Source: Myxococcaceae bacterium (GTDB lineage: Bacteria; Myxococcota; Myxococcia; Myxococcales; Myxococcaceae). Taken from it: a stretch of DNA of 64,000 nucleotides. A program made the translations under genes and the position numbers. Shown here one piece after another: positions 1 through 8,816 of the stretch. Positions within the stretch are counted from its first letter, which is position 1, and the number at the start of each line of letters is the position of its first letter. The notes under the pieces were generated by a model. It was not told the DNA's origin and did no database searches. It saw only the letters and a list, made by a program, of their open reading frames with translations. The stretch is from contig JAEUJQ010000024.1 of NCBI GenBank assembly GCA_016793095.1, positions 31,983 to 95,982 of the forward strand, written 5' to 3'.

Positions 1-233
1 GCCGGCTCGCGGAGCATCTGCACGCCCATGTTCTCCTGCGGATCCTTGAGCGCGACCTCCTTGGCGATGGTCACGCCGTCGTCGCACACGTGCGGTCGCC
101 CCCACTTCTTCTCGATGAGCACGGCGCGGGACCGCGGCCCCAGCGTGAGGCTCACGGCATCGGCGAGCTGCTGCGCGCCCTTGAGCAGCTTCTCGCGGGC
201 TTCACTCCTGAAGTGCAGTTCTCTGGCGGTCAT
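1..233 (-). CDS. groEL: GroEL-type chaperonin (N-terminal fragment, cut by window edge)
   Basis: The first 77 residues of a group I chaperonin are encoded, reading off the left edge of the window. The start is the ATG at 233-231, giving MTARELHFRSEAR. Family landmarks visible are LADAVSLTLGP (nucleotide-binding region), VLIEKKWG, DDGVTIAKE and ENMGVQMLRE. The usual motifs are TLGPKGRNVV, EKSFG and KDGVT; here RSRAVLIEKKWGRPHVC and DDGVTIAKE replace them, so this looks like a divergent paralogue rather than the housekeeping copy. No groES lies on the visible side. The role (ATP-driven cytosolic protein folding) is inferred from the family. The GroEL identity is secure from these motifs; paralogue status is an inference from 77 residues. 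Confidence 0.85.
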   Translation of the reverse strand, partial: MTARELHFRSEAREKLLKGAQQLADAVSLTLGPRSRAVLIEKKWGRPHVCDDGVTIAKEVALKDPQENMGVQMLREP

Positions 234-396
234 GACCGCGGGTCTGGCGAAGCGCGTGCCACGCGGATCGACTGGGGAAAGGCGCGTGCCTCGCGAAACC
301 GATGCAGGGGCACCGGGCCCGACGCGAACTTCTTTCGCCCGCCCGGCGTCCCCCCGTCCCCCGGCTCGGCGTGAGGAATGCAAGCCGGGAGACGCC

Positions 397-870
397 ATGA
401 CGCTCACCCTGCGCTCCTCCGACTTCTTCGACGGCGGCGAGATCGCCGTCGCCTGCACCTGCCAGGGCGCCGATCGCTCGCCCGCGCTCGAGTTCAGCGG
501 AGTGCCCGCCAGCGCCCGCGCGCTGGTGCTCATCGTCGACGACCCCGACGCTCCCGACCCGGCGGCGCCGAAGATGACGTGGGTCCATTGGGTGCTCTAC
601 GACCTGCCGCCCGACTGTGCCGGCCTGGCGGCGGGCGTGAAGAAGCTGCCGGCGGGGACCCGCGACGGCCTCAACGACTGGAAGCGCACGGGCTACGGCG
701 GCCCCTGCCCACCCGTCGGCAGGCATCGGTATTTCTTCAAGCTCTACGCGCTCGACGCCCCCCTCGGAGAGCTGGGGACCCCGACGAAGGCGCAGGTGGA
801 GCAGGCGATGCACGGCCATGTCGTTGCGCAGGCGCAGATCATGGCCACCTTCCAGAAGGCGCGTCGCTGA
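397..870 (+). CDS. YbhB/YbcL family Raf kinase inhibitor-like protein
   Basis: This is a 157-residue protein of the PEBP/YbhB family, a ligand-binding fold of uncertain bacterial function. Visible family signatures are SPALEFSGVP near residue 30, VLIVDDPDAPDP near 50, WVHWVLYDLP near 70 and GYGGPCPPVGRHRYFFKLYAL near 107-127, which form the anion-binding pocket. The length matches the family (about 150-180). The ATG at 397 was chosen because the homology starts there and GGGAG sits just upstream; longer in-frame upstream sequence has no family similarity and overlaps the GroEL gene on the other strand. No signal peptide is seen, so it is probably cytosolic. It lies 19 bases before the MEMO gene and may be co-transcribed with it. 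Confidence 0.93.
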   Translation: MTLTLRSSDFFDGGEIAVACTCQGADRSPALEFSGVPASARALVLIVDDPDAPDPAAPKMTWVHWVLYDLPPDCAGLAAGVKKLPAGTRDGLNDWKRTGYGGPCPPVGRHRYFFKLYALDAPLGELGTPTKAQVEQAMHGHVVAQAQIMATFQKARR

Positions 871-889
871 CGAGGCGTCGCGAGTCATC

Positions 890-1690
890 ATGAGCCCTCA
901 CGTTCGCCCCCCAGCCGTCGCCGGAGCCTTCTACCCGGGGAGCGGCGCCACGCTGCTCGGCGAGGTCGACGCGCTGCTCGCGGGCGCAGAGGCCAACGGC
1001 TCGACCGCGAAGGCCTTCATCGTGCCGCACGCGGGCTACGTCTACTCGGGGCCGATCGCCGCGAGCGTCTACGCGCAGCTCGCCCGCCGCGCGCCGAAGC
1101 CGACGCGGGTCGTGCTGCTCGGCCCGTCGCACCACGTGGGCTTCCTGGGGCTGGCGCTGCCGGGCTGCGAGTTCTTCGACACGCCGCTCGGGCGCGTCCC
1201 CCTCGACGTCGACTCGATGAAGCAGCTCTCCCGCTTCGAGCAGGTGCGCGTGCTGCCCCGGGCCCACGCGAAGGAGCACTCGCTCGAGGTGCAGCTGCCC
1301 TTCCTGCAGCGGGCCCTCGGTGACTTCACGCTGGTGCCGCTGGTCGTCGGCGACGCCAGCCCCGCCGAGGTCGCCGAGGTGCTCGAGGTCCTGTGGGGTG
1401 GGCCGGAGACGGTGGTGCTGGTGAGCTCCGATCTCTCGCACTTCCTTCCCTCGGCCGAGGCCCGCGTCCTCGACGGTGAGACGGCGCGGCGCATCGTCGC
1501 GCTCGACGCCGCGCCCCTCGAGGGTGAAGAGGCCTGCGGCTGCCGGCCGGTGAACGGGCTGCTCGAGGTGGCGCGCCGCAAGCGCCTGGTGGCGTCAGCG
1601 CTCGACGTGCGCAACTCGGGAGACACCGCGGGAGACCGCTCGCGGGTCGTCGGCTACGGCGCCTTCGCGTTCACGGAGACGGCGTCGTGA
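890..1690 (+). CDS. amrB: AmmeMemoRadiSam system protein B (MEMO1 family)
   Basis: This 266-residue MEMO-like protein is related to the extradiol dioxygenase fold. The metal-site residues known from human MEMO1 all have visible equivalents: His47 in VPHAGYVYSG, His81 in GPSHHVG, Asp181 and His184 in SSDLSHF, and a cysteine pair in CGCRPVNGLL near residue 216. The bacterial function is not established; human MEMO1 binds copper/iron and is linked to redox control. It is the first gene of the classic three-gene set MEMO, AMMECR1 and radical SAM. Its stop overlaps the next start as GTGA, implying translational coupling. The ATG at 890 gives the family's usual N-terminus (RPPAVAGAFYPG); an upstream in-frame extension would run into the preceding gene. 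Confidence 0.93.
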   Translation: MSPHVRPPAVAGAFYPGSGATLLGEVDALLAGAEANGSTAKAFIVPHAGYVYSGPIAASVYAQLARRAPKPTRVVLLGPSHHVGFLGLALPGCEFFDTPLGRVPLDVDSMKQLSRFEQVRVLPRAHAKEHSLEVQLPFLQRALGDFTLVPLVVGDASPAEVAEVLEVLWGGPETVVLVSSDLSHFLPSAEARVLDGETARRIVALDAAPLEGEEACGCRPVNGLLEVARRKRLVASALDVRNSGDTAGDRSRVVGYGAFAFTETAS

Positions 1691-2244
1691 GCCGGGGCGA
1701 CACGCTGCTCAAGCTCGCCCGGGCGACGCTCGAGCACGCCTTCGGAGGCCGGGCGCCCGACAAGCCCGACGACGCACCCTGGCTCGACGACAAGCGCGCC
1801 GTCTTCGTGACGCTGAAGAAGCACGGCGACCTCAGGGGCTGCGTCGGTCAGCTCGTCGCCCGCCTCACGCTCTTCGAGGCCGTGCAGGACGCCGCGCGGG
1901 CCGCCGCCTTCCACGACACGCGCTTCTCCCCGCTCCGCAAGGACGAGCTCGACGACGTGCACCTCGAGATCTCGGTGCTCTCTCCGCTCGAGCGCCTCGA
2001 CGTGCACACCGAGCAGCAGACCCTCGACGCGCTGCGGGTCGGCGTTGACGGCGTCGTGCTGAGCGCCGGCTCGCGGAGCGCCGTCTTCATCCCCGAGATG
2101 TGGAAGGAGCTCCCCGACCCGAAGCAGTTCCTCTGGTACCTGCGGAGGAAGGGCCGCCTGCCGCTCGACCGGTGGCCCGAGGACATGAAGGTCGAGCGTT
2201 TCACCGCCGAGCTCTTCGAGGAGCCGGCAGGAGCAGTCGCATGA
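1687..2244 (+). CDS. amrA: AmmeMemoRadiSam system protein A (AMMECR1 domain)
   Basis: This is a 185-residue AMMECR1-domain protein. The hallmark hexapeptide appears as LRGCVGQL near residue 54, followed by FHDTRFSPLRKDEL and the VHLEISVLSPLE strand typical of the domain. C-terminal PEMWKELPDPKQFLWYLRRK also fits. The molecular function is unknown for the family. The start is GTG at 1687, overlapping the preceding TGA by the GTGA arrangement; no in-frame alternative gives a better family fit. Its own stop overlaps the ATG of the radical SAM gene (ATGA). This is strong evidence for one operon whose three products work together, as in other genomes where the three domains are adjacent or fused. 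Confidence 0.93.
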   Translation: MSRGDTLLKLARATLEHAFGGRAPDKPDDAPWLDDKRAVFVTLKKHGDLRGCVGQLVARLTLFEAVQDAARAAAFHDTRFSPLRKDELDDVHLEISVLSPLERLDVHTEQQTLDALRVGVDGVVLSAGSRSAVFIPEMWKELPDPKQFLWYLRRKGRLPLDRWPEDMKVERFTAELFEEPAGAVA

Positions 2245-3338
2245 AGAAGGGTCCCGTCGTTCCCGCCAACTGGTGGCACCGCCTCGACGATGGCCGGGTG
2301 CAGTGCGATCTCTGTCCCCGCGACTGCAAGCTGCACGAAGGCCAGCGCGGGTTCTGCTTCGTGCGCGCCCGCGAAGGCGACGGCCTGGTGCTCACCACCT
2401 ACGGGCGCTCGTCGGGCTTCTGCGTCGATCCCATCGAGAAGAAGCCGCTGCACCACTTCTACCCGGGCTCGAGCGTGCTCTCGTTTGGCACCGCCGGCTG
2501 CAACCTGGGCTGTCGCTTCTGCCAGAACTGGGACATCTCGAAGGCGCGCGAGCTCGACGCGCTCCAGGACGCCGCGAGCCCCGAGGCCATCGCGCAGCGG
2601 GCGAAGGCGCTGGGCGCGAAGAGCGTGGCCTTCACCTACAACGACCCGACGATCTTCGCCGAGTACGCGATGGACACCGCCGACGCCTGTCACGCGCTGG
2701 GCATCAAGACGGTGGCCGTCACCGCCGGCTATATCCACGCGACGCCGCGCCGCGCCTTCTACGAGAAGATCGACGCCGCCAACGTCGACTTGAAGGCCTT
2801 CACCGACGAGTTCTACGTGAAGCAGACCTTCAGCCACCTCGCGCCGGTGCTCGAGACGCTCGAGTACCTGGTGAAGGAGACGAAGACCTGGCTCGAGGTG
2901 ACGACGCTGCTCATCCCCACGCTGAACGACTCGGAGCAGGAGGTCGCGCAGTTGTCGGAGTGGATGGTGACGCACCTCGGCCCGGACGTGCCGCTGCACT
3001 TCTCGGCCTTCCACCCCGACTACAAGCTCGCCGAGCTGCCGAAGACGCCGCGGAGCACCCTGGAGCGCGCGCGGCGGCAGGCGCTGCAGGCCGGCCTCCG
3101 GTACGTCTACACGGGCAACGTGCACGACGCCGAGGGCGACACGACCTTCTGTCCGTCGTGCAGGAAGCCCGTCATCGAGCGCGACTGGTACGAGCTCGAG
3201 GGCTACCACCTCGACGAGCAGGGTCGCTGCGGCGCGTGCGGGGCAGCCATCGCCGGGCACTTCGACGCGACGGCCGGGCACTTCGGGCGGCGGCGTATTC
3301 CCGTGCGCATGGCCGCGGGCGACGACGCGCTCGCGTGA
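2241..3338 (+). CDS. amrS: AmmeMemoRadiSam system radical SAM enzyme
   Basis: This is a 365-residue radical SAM enzyme. The cluster motif CNLGCRFC places the three [4Fe-4S] cysteines at about 87, 91 and 94, followed by QNWDISK, which is typical of the PflA-like AmmeMemoRadiSam branch. An N-terminal cysteine cluster (CDLCPRDC, then GFC, residues 22-39) and a C-terminal CPSC/CGAC pair (roughly residues 305-335) look like additional metal or zinc sites, both usual in this subfamily. The substrate is unknown. The ATG at 2241 overlaps the previous stop by four bases. The gene ends 41 bases before a HupK-like gene on the same strand, so the trio may be read together with the hydrogenase-maturation cluster. 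Confidence 0.94.
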   Translation: MKKGPVVPANWWHRLDDGRVQCDLCPRDCKLHEGQRGFCFVRAREGDGLVLTTYGRSSGFCVDPIEKKPLHHFYPGSSVLSFGTAGCNLGCRFCQNWDISKARELDALQDAASPEAIAQRAKALGAKSVAFTYNDPTIFAEYAMDTADACHALGIKTVAVTAGYIHATPRRAFYEKIDAANVDLKAFTDEFYVKQTFSHLAPVLETLEYLVKETKTWLEVTTLLIPTLNDSEQEVAQLSEWMVTHLGPDVPLHFSAFHPDYKLAELPKTPRSTLERARRQALQAGLRYVYTGNVHDAEGDTTFCPSCRKPVIERDWYELEGYHLDEQGRCGACGAAIAGHFDATAGHFGRRRIPVRMAAGDDALA

Positions 3339-3379
3339 GCCACTGATTCAGTCCATCCTCCCGCTGCCGGGGTGACCGC

Positions 3380-4555
3380 GTGGCGCAAGAGGGCCGCATC
3401 GACGTGACCGTGCAGTGGGCGCAGGGCCGCTGCGTCGACGTCGAGGTCGCCTCGACGCGCAAGGTGGACGTCTGGCGGGCGCTCGAGGGACGCCGCGTGG
3501 ACGAAGCCCTGGTGCTCGCGCCGCTGCTCTCGTCGATCTGCTCCACCGCGCACGGGCTGGCCGGGCTCTCCGCGGTCGAGGCAGCCCTCGGCGTCGGGGT
3601 GGATGACGTTCAGCGCGCGCTCCGGCAGGTCCTGGTCGCCAGCGAGGTGCTGCAGAACCACCTCTGGTTCTGGTTGCTCACCGCGCCCGAGCTGATGGGC
3701 GCGGCGCCCGACGCGACGACTCTGCGTCAGGTGCGCGCCCAGGTGGCCGAGCTTCACGGCGCCATCGGCTTCGAGAGACCCTGGGCGCGGGTCGGGGGCA
3801 CCTCGCTCGCGCCGTCACCTGACCGGATCGCCGTGTCGCTCGACGCTCTGCACCGGGTGCTGGCGTCGGTCGGGGCAACGCGCTGCACGTCCTTCGAGGA
3901 GCTGCCCCGCCTGCCCGGCCCCATCGGCGCCACCCTGCGCTTCGTGCTCAACGGCCCCCTCGCCCGCCTGGGCCTCACCCCGCCCGTCACCGACACCCCG
4001 GCGGCCCAGGCCGTCGCGGAGCTGCTCGCGGTCGAGCCCGGGTTTGCGGCGGCGCCAGTCTGGCGGGGGACTCCGCTCGAGCGGGGCCCGCTGCCCGCGC
4101 AGGCCACCCATCCCCTGGTTCGAGGCGTCATCGCTCGCGCCGGCCATGGCCTCGCCGCCCGCCTCGTCGCCCGCCTCGTCGAGACCTGCGCCGTCGCCGC
4201 CGACCTGCACGAGGCTGCGCAGAATCTGCGTGCCGCCACGGGAACGCGCACAAGTCCGCACGGAAGCGGACGAGGCGTGGGGCAGGCGCCCACCTCGCGC
4301 GGCCCGCTCGTTCACAGCGTTCACGTTGAGCAGGGTCAAGTCGTTGTCTGGAGGGTGGTTGCGCCAACGGAGTGGACCTTCCACCCCCGTGGCGCCGTGC
4401 GTGAGGCGCTGATCGGCCTGTCGGCACCCGACGTGCACCTCGCGGCCGATTGGAGTCGATGGGTAGTCGCGACGCTCGACCCGTGCGTCGCCTCTGAAGT
4501 CCACGTGCGGGAGCGTGTTGATGCACGAGGTAGCGCTGGCCCAGAGCATCGTTGA
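3380..4555 (+). CDS. hupK: HupK-like protein related to the [NiFe]-hydrogenase large subunit
   Basis: This 391-residue protein resembles the hydrogenase large subunit but is shorter and degenerate at the metal motifs. The first motif, normally RxCGxCxxxH, appears here as SSICSTAH (near residue 51); the second, normally DPCxxCxxH, is DPCVASEVH near the C-terminus (about residue 373). One cysteine of each pair is kept and one is serine. HupK proteins of this type are proposed scaffolds in hydrogenase maturation; that role is inferred here from the motifs and from the hypA, hypB and hypF genes directly downstream. The GTG at 3380 follows a GGGGTGA ribosome-binding site. The gene overlaps hypA by 35 bases in another frame, unusually long for this cluster. 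Confidence 0.75.
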   Translation: MAQEGRIDVTVQWAQGRCVDVEVASTRKVDVWRALEGRRVDEALVLAPLLSSICSTAHGLAGLSAVEAALGVGVDDVQRALRQVLVASEVLQNHLWFWLLTAPELMGAAPDATTLRQVRAQVAELHGAIGFERPWARVGGTSLAPSPDRIAVSLDALHRVLASVGATRCTSFEELPRLPGPIGATLRFVLNGPLARLGLTPPVTDTPAAQAVAELLAVEPGFAAAPVWRGTPLERGPLPAQATHPLVRGVIARAGHGLAARLVARLVETCAVAADLHEAAQNLRAATGTRTSPHGSGRGVGQAPTSRGPLVHSVHVEQGQVVVWRVVAPTEWTFHPRGAVREALIGLSAPDVHLAADWSRWVVATLDPCVASEVHVRERVDARGSAGPEHR

Positions 4556-4862
4556 GATCGTGCGCGAGCAGGCGCGCCGCGATCACGTGCGCTCGGTGAA
4601 GGCCGTCCACCTCCGCATCGGCGCGCTGGCGAACGTCGAGCCCGAGGCGTTGAGCTTCGGCTTCGATGCGGCCGCGAAGGGCACGCTCGTCGAAGGCGCC
4701 GCGCTGGCCATCGAGCGCACCCCGGGCGCCGCGTTCTGTGGCGCGTGCGGGAAGGACGTAGCGGTCGAGTCGCGGCTCGATCTCTGTCCGTCCTGCGGGA
4801 GCGCGCAGTTGTTGATCACCGGCGGCGAGGAGCTGCGGGTGACTGAGCTGGAGGTGACGTGA
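4521..4862 (+). CDS. hypA: Hydrogenase nickel incorporation protein HypA
   Basis: This is a 113-residue HypA nickel chaperone. The N-terminus [12 protein letters not shown] supplies the nickel-binding Met-His-Glu found at the start of HypA proteins, which fixes the ATG at 4521 over the upstream GTG and TTG codons. The zinc site is visible as CGACG (near residue 73) and CPSCG (near residue 92). HypA delivers Ni(II) to the hydrogenase large subunit together with HypB. Its start lies inside the end of the HupK-like gene, and its stop shares a base with the hypB start, so hypA and hypB are almost certainly translationally coupled. Length is normal for the family (about 113-118). Confidence 0.95.
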   Translation: MHEVALAQSIVEIVREQARRDHVRSVKAVHLRIGALANVEPEALSFGFDAAAKGTLVEGAALAIERTPGAAFCGACGKDVAVESRLDLCPSCGSAQLLITGGEELRVTELEVT

Positions 4863-5821
4863 TGTGCGGAACGTGTGGGTGCGGAGACGAAGCAGCGGTT
4901 CATGTCGAGGGCGACGGCGAACACGTTCACGTCCAGGCGGATGGGACCGTGGTGCGGCATCGGCACGATCCGATCGCCGACGATCAGCACGAGCACCTGC
5001 TGCCTGACGGGCGCGTGGTGCGGCACAGCCACCCGGGCGGGCGCGAACCGCACCTGGCCCACGGGGTGTTCACGGGCCATGAGCACCCGGCGGAGCACCA
5101 CCACGGCCTGTCGGACAGCGAGGTGCGCCGCATCGCCGTCGAGCAGGACGTGATGGCCAGGAACGATCGCGCCGCGGACCTGAATCGCACCCGCTTCGCC
5201 GTCGAGGGGTGCTTCGTCCTCAACCTGATGTCGGGGCCGGGCGCGGGCAAGACGACGCTGCTGGTGCGCACGCTCGACGCCCTCAAGGGCCGGGGGAAGA
5301 AGCTGGCCGTCATCGAGGGCGATCAGCAGACGAGCCTCGACGCCGATCGCATTCGCGCCACCGGGGTGCCCGCGGTGCAGGTGAACACCGGCAAGGGCTG
5401 TCACCTCGACGCCGAGATGGTGATGCGGGCCCTCGCGAAGCTGCCTCCGCCGACCGGTGGCCAGCTCTACATCGAGAACGTCGGCAACCTCGTCTGTCCC
5501 GCCGGGTTCGATCTCGGCGAGGCGAAGCGCGCCGTGGTGGTCTCGGTCACCGAGGGCGAGGACAAGCCGCTCAAGTACCCCGACATGTTCGCGAAGGCCG
5601 ACGTGGTGTTGGTGAACAAGGTCGATCTCGTCCAGGCGCTCGGCTTCGACCTCGCGACGCTGAAGGCGAACGTGCGCCGGGTGAACCCGAAGGCCGAGGT
5701 GCTCGACGTGTCGGCCCGCACCGGCGAGGGCTTCGACCGCTGGATCGCGTGGCTCGACGCGGCGGCGACGCAGCTCGCGTCCCCGGCGGCGGCAGCGCGG
5801 GTGGAGGCGACGGCTGGATGA
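4862..5821 (+). CDS. hypB: Hydrogenase/urease nickel-incorporation GTPase HypB
   Basis: This 319-residue G3E-family GTPase drives nickel insertion. It has the N-terminal high-affinity nickel motif MCGTCGCG. A very histidine-rich stretch at residues 14-82 (over fifteen His) suggests nickel storage. The GTPase core has a Walker A at about 125-132 (GPGAGKTT), the G-domain metal ligands GCHLDA, and NKVDL as guanine specificity. The ATG at 4862 was preferred over the overlapping GTG at 4859 because it begins exactly with the conserved MCxxCGC motif. The gene overlaps hypA by one base and hypF by four (ATGA). The long histidine tract is encoded without simple repeats. Confidence 0.96.
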   Translation: MCGTCGCGDEAAVHVEGDGEHVHVQADGTVVRHRHDPIADDQHEHLLPDGRVVRHSHPGGREPHLAHGVFTGHEHPAEHHHGLSDSEVRRIAVEQDVMARNDRAADLNRTRFAVEGCFVLNLMSGPGAGKTTLLVRTLDALKGRGKKLAVIEGDQQTSLDADRIRATGVPAVQVNTGKGCHLDAEMVMRALAKLPPPTGGQLYIENVGNLVCPAGFDLGEAKRAVVVSVTEGEDKPLKYPDMFAKADVVLVNKVDLVQALGFDLATLKANVRRVNPKAEVLDVSARTGEGFDRWIAWLDAAATQLASPAAAARVEATAG

Positions 5822-8076
5822 CGGCCCAGCCCTCCATGCGGCTCCGCATTCGCGTGCGTGGCCTCGTGCAGGGCGTCGGGTTTCGGCCCTTCGTCTACCG
5901 CCTCGCCACCGAGCGCGGGTTGAGCGGCTGGGTGCGAAACGACGAGCAAGGGGTGGTGCTCGAGGCGCAGGGCGTGGGCGTCGAGGCGCTGCCGGCGCTC
6001 CTCGAACGCTCGGCGCCGCCGCTCGCGAGGGTGGACGCGGTGGAGGTCGAGCGGCAGCCCGTGCGTGAGGAGGAGCCGTCCGGCTTCGTCATCGACGCGA
6101 GCCACCGCGAGGGCAGGGCGATGGCGGCCATCGGGCCCGACGCCGGCATCTGCGACGCCTGCATCGCCGAGGTGTGCGACCCGCGCGAGCGCCGCTTCCG
6201 CTACCCGTTCACCACCTGCACGCACTGCGGGCCCCGCTACACCATCACCCGCGCGCTGCCGTACGACCGCCCGCAGACCTCGATGGCGAAGTTCCCGCTG
6301 TGCGCCGACTGCGCGCGCGAGTACGGCGACCCCGACGACCGCCGCTTCCACGCGCAGCCGCTCGCCTGCCCGCGCTGCGGCCCGGCGCTGTCGATGCCGC
6401 TCGAGGAGCTCGTCGCGAAGCTGCGCGCTGGCGCGATCGTGGCGCTGAAGGGGCTCGGCGGGTTCCAGCTGGTGTGCGATGCCCGGAACAATGACGCCGT
6501 CTCGGCGCTGCGCCGGCGCAAGCAGCGTGACGCGAAGCCCTTCGCGGTGATGGTCGCGTCGCTGGCGTCGGCGCGGGCCATCGTGGATCTCGAGCCCGCC
6601 GAGGCGGCGCTGCTCACCTCGTGGCAGCGCCCCATCGTGCTCGCCCGCCGCCGGCCAGACGTGGCGCTCGCCGAGGACCTGGCGCCCGGGCTCGCGTGGG
6701 TAGGCGTGATGCTGCCGACCTCGCCGCTGCACCTGCTGCTGTTTCACGAGGCCGCCGGTCGGCCCACGGGCACCGCGTGGCTCGACGCGCCCACCGAGCT
6801 GTGCCTCGTCGCCACCTCGGCGAACCCCGGCGGGGAGCCGCTCGTCATCACCGACGACGAGGCGCAGGAGCGCCTCCTCACCGTCAGCGACGGCCACCCT
6901 GCCATCGCCGACGCGCTGGTGACGCACGATCGCGAGATCCTCGTGCGCAACGACGACAGCGTCGCGCGCGTCATCGCGGGGGCGCCGGTGCTCTACCGCC
7001 GGGCGCGCGGCTACGTGCCCGGCGCGGTGCAGCTCCCGCGAACCACGCGGCCGGTCCTCGCCCTCGGCGCACACCAGAAGGTGACCGCGACGCTCACCCG
7101 CGGTCGCGAGGCCTTCGTCTCGCAGCACGTCGGCGATCTCGACGACGCCGCCACCTTCCGCTTCCTCGAGGAGACGCTCGCGCACCTCGAGAAGACGCTC
7201 GAGGTGGAGCCGACGCTGGTGGCGCACGACCTCCACCCGGACTTCCTGTCGACGCGGTTGGCGCAGTCGCTGGGGCTGCCCACCATCGCCGTGCAGCACC
7301 ACCACGCGCACCTCGCGGCCGTGCTCGCCGAGCACGGGCGGACGGCTCCGACGGTCGGCCTCGCGCTCGATGGGTTCGGCCTCGGCAGCGACGGGGCCTC
7401 GTGGGGTGGTGAGCTGCTGCGGCTGTCGGGGGCGCGCTTCACCAGGCTGGGGCACCTCGCGCCGCTCCGTCAGCCGGGAGGAGACCGGGCTGCGCGCGAG
7501 CCGTGGCGCATGGCGGCGGCGGCGCTGCACCAGCTCGGCAGGGCAGACCTCATCCCCGCGCGGTTCCGCGCCGTGGGGCCAGCCGAGGCGCTGGTGTCGC
7601 TGCTCGACAAGGGCGTGAACGCGCCGTGGACGACCTCGTGCGGCCGCCTCTTCGACGCCGCCTGCGGCCTGCTGGGCGTGAAGCCGGTGGCCACCTTCGA
7701 GGGCGAGGCGCCGATGGCGCTGGAGTCGCTCGTGACGCGCCCCGAGGTGCTGCGCGGCGCGTGGCGCGTGAAGGACCGCGTGCTCGACCTGCTGCCGTTG
7801 CTCGAGGCGCTCATCGACCGCGGGCCGGTTGACGGCGCGAACGTGTTCCACGGCACGCTCGCCGCGGCGCTGATCGACTGGGCAGCGCCGGCGGCCCTCG
7901 ACGGCGTCATCGCGCTGGGCGGCGGGTGTCTGATGAACCAGGTGTTGGCGGAGGCGGTGATCGACGGCTTCGCGACCCGCGGCATCACCGCGCTCATCGC
8001 CCGGCAGGTCCCGTCGAACGACGGCGGCCTCTCACTGGGGCAGGCGTGGATCGCCGCGCTGTCGATGGAGGAATGA
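5818..8076 (+). CDS. hypF: Carbamoyltransferase HypF
   Basis: This 752-residue protein makes the thiocarbamoyl precursor used by HypE for the cyanide ligands of [NiFe] hydrogenase. Domains in order are an acylphosphatase domain ([14 protein letters not shown], residues 17-30), paired zinc-finger cysteines ([36 protein letters not shown], about 105-190), a YrdC-like ATP/carbamoyl-phosphate domain ([20 protein letters not shown]) and a Kae1-like C-terminal domain ([16 protein letters not shown] near 490). Length matches known HypF (about 750). It starts at ATG 5818 overlapping the hypB stop; a second Met six codons later is an alternative. It closes the operon. hypC, hypD and hypE, needed for cofactor completion, are not nearby. 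Confidence 0.97.
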   Translation: MTAQPSMRLRIRVRGLVQGVGFRPFVYRLATERGLSGWVRNDEQGVVLEAQGVGVEALPALLERSAPPLARVDAVEVERQPVREEEPSGFVIDASHREGRAMAAIGPDAGICDACIAEVCDPRERRFRYPFTTCTHCGPRYTITRALPYDRPQTSMAKFPLCADCAREYGDPDDRRFHAQPLACPRCGPALSMPLEELVAKLRAGAIVALKGLGGFQLVCDARNNDAVSALRRRKQRDAKPFAVMVASLASARAIVDLEPAEAALLTSWQRPIVLARRRPDVALAEDLAPGLAWVGVMLPTSPLHLLLFHEAAGRPTGTAWLDAPTELCLVATSANPGGEPLVITDDEAQERLLTVSDGHPAIADALVTHDREILVRNDDSVARVIAGAPVLYRRARGYVPGAVQLPRTTRPVLALGAHQKVTATLTRGREAFVSQHVGDLDDAATFRFLEETLAHLEKTLEVEPTLVAHDLHPDFLSTRLAQSLGLPTIAVQHHHAHLAAVLAEHGRTAPTVGLALDGFGLGSDGASWGGELLRLSGARFTRLGHLAPLRQPGGDRAAREPWRMAAAALHQLGRADLIPARFRAVGPAEALVSLLDKGVNAPWTTSCGRLFDAACGLLGVKPVATFEGEAPMALESLVTRPEVLRGAWRVKDRVLDLLPLLEALIDRGPVDGANVFHGTLAAALIDWAAPAALDGVIALGGGCLMNQVLAEAVIDGFATRGITALIARQVPSNDGGLSLGQAWIAALSMEE

Positions 8077-8085
8077 TCGCCGCCT

Positions 8086-8778
8086 TCAGGGCAGGGACCA
8101 GTCGATGGGCCCGCGGCCTGCGGCGACGAGGCGCTCGTTGGCCCTGGTGAAGGGCCTGTCCTTCGTGACGGCGTCGACGAACGCCTCCTTGTTCAGCGGC
8201 GACGGGTGCGGCGTCACCAGCACGACCTGCCTGGTCGCGTCGACGTGCTTCGTCACCATCACCTCCGCCGGCTTGCCGAAGCAGAAGAAGACGATGGGGC
8301 CTGGCAGGGACGCGACGTGGCGCAGCACGGCCTCGGTGAACGGCTCCCAGCCCTTCTTCTTGTGGGAGTTCGCCTCTCCCTCACGCACCGTCAGCACGGT
8401 GTTGAGCAGCAGCACGCCGCGATCGGCCCAGGGCGTGAGATCACCGCTCGTCGGTGCGGTGATGCCCGCGTCGATGACGAGGCCCTTGAAGAGGTTGCGC
8501 AGCGAGCCGGGCGGCTTCACTCCGGGGCTGACCGAGAACGCGAGGCCGTTCGCGTGACCGGGCTTCGGGTACGGGTCCTGCCCGAGGATGACGGCGCGCA
8601 CCGACGGGGGCGGGGTGTGAGCGAGGGCCGCGAAGACCTGCTCGCGCGCGGGGAAGACCTTCGCTGTCTGCCACTCGGTCGTGAGGAAGGCGTCGAGCGC
8701 CGAGAAGGTGTCGGTCGCGAGGGCGGGGCCGAGCGGCGAGCGCCAGGGCGCGGGGACGAGATCAGCGAGCGTCGTCAT
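8086..8778 (-). CDS. ung: Uracil-DNA glycosylase (family 1)
   Basis: This 230-residue base-excision repair enzyme removes uracil from DNA. The catalytic water-activating motif GQDPYP is at residues 66-71 (Asp68), followed by HANGLAFS. The Leu-intercalation/DNA-binding motif HPSPLN begins at residue 191. The beta-strand GVLLLNTVLTVREG and the uracil-recognition region FFCFGKPAE are also present, so all family-1 signatures are intact. The ATG at 8778 begins close to the usual length; the longer upstream frame is low-complexity and arginine-rich. The gene converges on hypF with only nine bases between stops and is divergent from the lipoprotein gene at 8817. Confidence 0.97.
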   Translation of the reverse strand: MTTLADLVPAPWRSPLGPALATDTFSALDAFLTTEWQTAKVFPAREQVFAALAHTPPPSVRAVILGQDPYPKPGHANGLAFSVSPGVKPPGSLRNLFKGLVIDAGITAPTSGDLTPWADRGVLLLNTVLTVREGEANSHKKKGWEPFTEAVLRHVASLPGPIVFFCFGKPAEVMVTKHVDATRQVVLVTPHPSPLNKEAFVDAVTKDRPFTRANERLVAAGRGPIDWSLP

Positions 8779-8816
8779 CGGCGCGCACCGTAGCTGGATC
8801 TGATTGAATCGCGCGC

